Shown here one piece after another: positions 60,222 through 64,000 of a stretch of DNA of 64,000 nt. The notes under the pieces were generated by a model. It saw only the letters and a list, made by a program, of their open reading frames with translations, did not search any database and was not told the DNA's origin. The position numbers and the translations under genes were made by a program. The DNA is from Rotaria sordida (Eukaryota; Rotifera; Eurotatoria; Philodinida; Philodinidae), in assembly GCA_905250125.1 (NCBI GenBank), contig CAJNOL010000082.1, positions 124,001 to 188,000 on the forward strand. The letters run 5' to 3'. The first letter of the stretch is position 1; each line of letters opens with the position of its first letter.

Positions 60222-60647
60222 TTAATAATTACGTGTATTTCGGATATTATCAATATGTGTTTCTAAATTTGTAATTTCTCTCTTTAATTTATCCATTTTA
60301 TTTATTGTTCGTTTAACTTCTTCAATTCGTTGTTTTGATTTTTCTTCATATTCAGCTTTAAATTGAGAAAGATAAACAAGTGATGGTATAAGATAAAGTG
60401 ATGAACCATCAGGAATAATTGATTCAAGTTGATCATTTGTTATATTATATTCACCAGTTAAATAATCAATTATTAAACCAAATCGTTCTGCATTTCCGGG
60501 TACAATTATTGCTCCATATTTATCTCGTCTTGTTTTACTACGAAAAAGAACACGAAAATAAATGCTTTGTGATGCAAGTAAGTGTCGATCGACTTGAAAA
60601 TGACGACCTTCAACATTGAGAAGCACACTTCCAACCTTCCGAGGCAT
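60222..60647 (-). CDS. BTB/T1-domain protein (KCTD-like)
   Basis: Single exon, 141 residues from the ATG at 60647. Residues ~5-95 form a potassium-channel-type T1/BTB fold: VLLNVEGRHFQVDRHLLASQ, YFRVLFRS, and the NAERFGLIIDYLTGEYNI helix region. KCTD proteins, with this fold, assemble into oligomers and often act as cullin-3 adaptors. The C-terminal ~45 residues are a Lys/Glu/Leu coiled coil (FKAEYEEKSKQRIEEVKRTI) ending at NTRNY. There are no channel segments and no second domain, so it is short for the family. The frame is open to another ATG 31 codons upstream, but that extension is Cys-rich and unlike the family, so the internal start is preferred. Which ligase or partner it serves cannot be told. 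Confidence 0.8.
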   Translation of the reverse strand: MPRKVGSVLLNVEGRHFQVDRHLLASQSIYFRVLFRSKTRRDKYGAIIVPGNAERFGLIIDYLTGEYNITNDQLESIIPDGSSLYLIPSLVYLSQFKAEYEEKSKQRIEEVKRTINKMDKLKREITNLETHIDNIRNTRNY

Positions 60648-62838
60648 GTTCGAGACGTATAGTGCGCGTGTGTTACAGAATCTGACGCAAATGTTTGCTT
60701 TAGAAATGTGTGATGACGGCAGTAAGAGACATACATACACATATGCATTGATTTATCGATCAGCGTCAATAGTTTATCGTCAGAATCCACACACGCAAAA
60801 AAAAAAAAATATGGGGCCATTTCAAGTATGGCATTCACTTAGTGATAAGAAAAAATAGTCTGAGTGGAAATTTTTGTCTCTGGCTTTTTTACATAATCTA
60901 TCAAAAAAATTGTTGTTATGGAAATATTCAGGTGTCTTCGTCACTTACAGTCATTTACAAGGTCAATATCATATTTGATTATGTAGACAAAAGAAAAAAA
61001 AAATTAGACTTGAAAAGAATATATAAAATATAATATAAATTATTAACACAAAAGTAAATTGTTTTATAAGAATGAATATTTTCTTTGTTCCTATTTAAAA
61101 GTCTATTAAATATAATTTATTAATTTCTAATGATTATTTAAATTATTATTTCGAAAAAAAAAAATTTTATTATTTCACAGGCAAAAGTAATATTCTTGAT
61201 CTCAAAGAAAAAATAGTTATTTCTTTTTGATTAATGTTATAACTGTTCTATGTATGATATGAAAAGAAAAAAAAAAAATCTAAATGTTATATTAATCATA
61301 AAATAAATATTTGAAGCAACTCATATACATATATATATCTATTATTGAAGTGAAATATGATCTGTCAAGGTAATTCAATAGGATCATAATTAATCTATTT
61401 CCTATGTTGAATAAATGAAAGATTTTTTTTTCGTATAATAAATGACATTGCGTTTCTGTATAAATAATACTTGAATTATTATCAACAATTTATTTGTTCA
61501 TAGAATACATTAAATGTTTATGAAATATTGATAGAATCTATATAGAAATAAATAAAATTTCTCGTAAAAGAAAAAATATGAGACACCTGGAGGAAAATAC
61601 AATGACACATGGGTTTTTTTTTCTAGATTTATGAGTGTATTGTAAATTTATGTATATGATATTATATTTAAAAAAATATAAAATTTTGATATTTGAAACA
61701 AAAGGAAACAGTTTTTGAATATATATATATATATATGAATAATATCTTTTCTACAAATTTAAATTTATCTTAATCAGAATAATGATTTTCATTTGATGTC
61801 AATGATAAAGACTAAATTGAGGAAAACAATTAAATAAATGCCAAAGAGAAACAAACCAGATTTTCTATGTTAGAAATCATTCTAAATCATAGAAAATCTT
61901 CAGTAATAATAAGATTGACAATAAAATCTTGACCTCTATTGATTTCTAATAATTTTTATTGATTGTCTTGGTTTTCCATAAATTTCCAATATTTCTAATG
62001 GTTACTCTTGATTTTCCTTTATTTCAAAGCATTTCCGATGATTCCTATTGAGTCGTGATGAACAGATTAAAACTGATTTCCAATGATAGAAATCGGAAAA
62101 ATCAGTTTATTCTCCCGTGATAAATACAGTAATATTAAAAGGGAAAGAACTGACATAAGAGTTTTATGATTAAACCAATTTCTTTTTGATTTTCTATTGA
62201 TTTTAAATTTAAAAAAAAATCAATGTACTTAAAAACTTCAGAAAAATCGAAAACATCACTTTTTTCTAATTATTATGATAGATCTCATCCTCTAAATGTA
62301 CGAATCGTCATCATGTTTTAACAATCGAGTTCTACCTACAATTTTAAATTATAATAAAATACCTAAAGCCAAGATACAAAACATTGAAAAACAGACGTTT
62401 TTTTTGTTTTTTGAAGAAATGATTTTGTTGTTTTATTTAAAATTGATAAAAGATAAAAAAAAACGACTTTCTTTCCCTCCCCTTGAGTAATATTTACATT
62501 GCAGATATTTTAGATAGCTTTCTATCCCTCTGTACTTTTTTATCTCTTCATTCTTAGTCATGCATACATATATATATATATGTTTACTTTAATTTTTCAA
62601 ATACAAGACTACTATATCAGTCTTGATTGTAGTTCTTTGTTCAATGATATATATGACAATGTATACATTAAATAAGGAAGACCACAAAAAAAAAAAGAGA
62701 GAGAGAACATAAAATAATAAGAAAGAAAAAAAAACTGAAAATATGAAATTCTCATTCTTGTGTAAAAAGATAATTTCTTTCTTTTTCTGTCCTTTTTTTT
62801 CCAATATTAATGATGTGTATAGTAGCATAATGATTGCA
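60648..62838. other. Intergenic region, no gene found
   Basis: 2.2 kb of AT-rich sequence. Between about 61,900 and 62,110 short phrases of the type GATTTCTAAT / TTTTCCATAAATTTCC recur in both orientations, forming a low-grade repetitive patch. No coding potential or RNA gene recognised. Confidence 0.5.
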
Positions 62839-63908
62839 TCAAGTTTTGCCTTCGAGCATACTTGATACACTAGCATCAAGCGCAACATTCGAAATTGAAG
62901 ATAGATGTGTTATTGCATGTTTGGGCTTTTGCTTATCTGTTATTGTCATTGTATAACTCATATTTGACATACGTTGTGGTTTAATTCCACCTCCTGGTAA
63001 TGATGCTAATGTGCGTACCGTTCCTACACCACTTGATCGTACTAATGAACGTTCATTTCGTGTTAATTCTTTTCCATTATTAACATCTTGTTCTTTACAA
63101 CACCATCGACATAATTGATAAAATATTAAACGACGAAATTCTGTACGAAATCTTGCACCACTAATAAAATAGAGAAAAAAATTAACCACATGCATTAAAT
63201 CCGATGTAATATTTGATATAAGATACATAACAGCTGATGTTCGTACGTATACATCAAGATTTCGATATATATTCGCATCACATTTAACAGCTTTCCAACT
63301 TTCAAGTAAAACACGAAGAAATATGAGCAAATAATAAATAGCATTTGGTAATGTTAAAACAAAAAATGATATTGATATTGTTATAAGCATAATTGTTATT
63401 TGAAGATTTTGTGATTGTATACGTGCACGATTTGTTGCTGATATATTTGATGTACGAAATTGATTTGATGTTGATGAACTTGTGGGTGGTTTAAGATGTT
63501 TATTTATTTTTGTTGTTGTTGATGTTCGACCATTTGTTGATGTTTTTATCATAGATACTGTTGTTGAAGAATTTATTGATTCATGTAAACATGATGCTTC
63601 ACGACGTGCTCGTAATAAGGCAACAAATATAGCAGCATTTAATACTGATATAACTAAAAATGGAATAAAGCACCAAAAGAATGCGTCAAGTATAAAAACA
63701 AGTTTTTCGTCTTGTGATGTTTCTAACCAACAATATGCATTATTTTTTAATACAGTTCGACTAGCATGTACAGATGCAACAAGCATTGAACAAATAATAA
63801 CAGCTACAACTACAGCATAAGCTTTTTTACGTGATAAAAGATCTGATACACGTAATGGTAAACAAACGGCAAGAAATTTATCGGCATTCATAGCAGCAAT
63901 AAGCCATA
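62839..63908 (-). CDS. Class A GPCR, peptide-receptor-like, C-terminal part
   Basis: Last exon of a gene whose 5' part lies beyond the right edge. A T-rich acceptor ends at 63909 and bases 63909-64000 are intron. About 356 residues are visible, starting at the end of TM3: WLIAAMNADKFLAVCLPLR, where the usual DRY is replaced by ADK. TM4 (AYAVVVAVIICSMLVASVHA), an extracellular loop with Cys (NNAYCWLE), TM5 (ILDAFFWCFIPFLVISVLNA), a long Ser/Thr-rich third intracellular loop, TM6 (IMLITISISFFVLTLPNAIY) and TM7 ending HVVNFFLYFISGARFRTEF follow. The NFFLY ending instead of NPxxY and the ISGxRFR helix 8 are typical of invertebrate FMRFamide-type neuropeptide receptors. The ligand cannot be determined. 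The cytoplasmic tail is Ser/Thr-rich. Confidence 0.85.
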
Positions 63909-64000
63909 CTAAAAGAATAACAATAAATAAATAAATACATATATAGATATATCGAATATATTTTGACTATTCAAGGTCTTTATTTGACAATAATTTATGT

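Noticed and set aside
60648-60740. N-terminal 31-codon extension of the BTB protein
   Set aside because: Cys-rich and unlike KCTD N-termini; the internal ATG just before the T1 fold fits better.

Overview
The window is eukaryotic nuclear DNA from a small, AT-rich, ciliated animal. Most introns are only about 45-80 bp and all start GT and end AG. Coding exons favour A/T-ending codons, genes lie close together on both strands, and there are motile-cilium genes (an ARMC3 orthologue and a TTLL6/13-type polyglutamylase). The divergent histone H2A, the very short introns and the composition suggest a bdelloid rotifer (Rotaria-like). That is an inference from gene content, not a database result.

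Layout, left to right. 1-1.5 kb: decayed repeats. 1.8-5.1 kb (-): seven-exon glutamine-rich protein. 5.1-9.2 kb: non-coding, with a ~500 bp imperfect palindrome. 9.2-10.4 kb (+): beta-1,3-galactosyl/GlcNAc-transferase, convergent with a six-exon histone H2A variant at 10.6-11.5 kb (-). 13.3-18.2 kb (-): TPR-SET methyltransferase-like gene whose 5' end abuts a near-perfect inverted repeat centred on an assembly gap at 18.71 kb. 19.1-20.6 kb: two small divergent unknown genes. 21.1-22.0 kb (+): low-complexity unknown. 22.2-25.2 kb (+): degenerate lactate-dehydrogenase-fold protein. 25.5-26.9 kb: 1.4 kb imperfect palindrome. 27.2-28.5 kb (-): mitoferrin. 29.3-36.6 kb (-): NAP1-like histone chaperone with two long palindromes and a MITE-like element in its introns. 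37.2-38.2 kb (+): HAPSTR1/C16orf72 orthologue. 40.9-47.1 kb (-): TTLL6/13-like polyglutamylase. 50.0-50.6 kb (+): coiled-coil protein with an RS-rich start. 53.3-59.7 kb (-): ARMC3. 60.2-60.6 kb (-): BTB/T1 protein. 62.8 kb to the right edge (-): C-terminal part of a class A peptide-receptor-like GPCR.

The genes form no operon. Themes recur: chromatin (H2A variant, NAP1, SET protein), cilia/tubulin (TTLL, ARMC3) and iron transport (mitoferrin). Exon models were built by hand by joining GT/AG boundaries until the reading phase closed, and each multi-exon model totals an exact multiple of three.

The most unusual feature is structural. There are at least five long inverted repeats of roughly 0.5-1.4 kb. 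Four are old and imperfect (about 65-80% by eye), and two of those lie inside NAP1 introns, where transcription would give long hairpin RNAs. The fifth is young (~97-98%), has the gap at its centre and duplicates a gene end. Exceptionally long introns are the ones that hold repeats. All identity figures are by-eye estimates.
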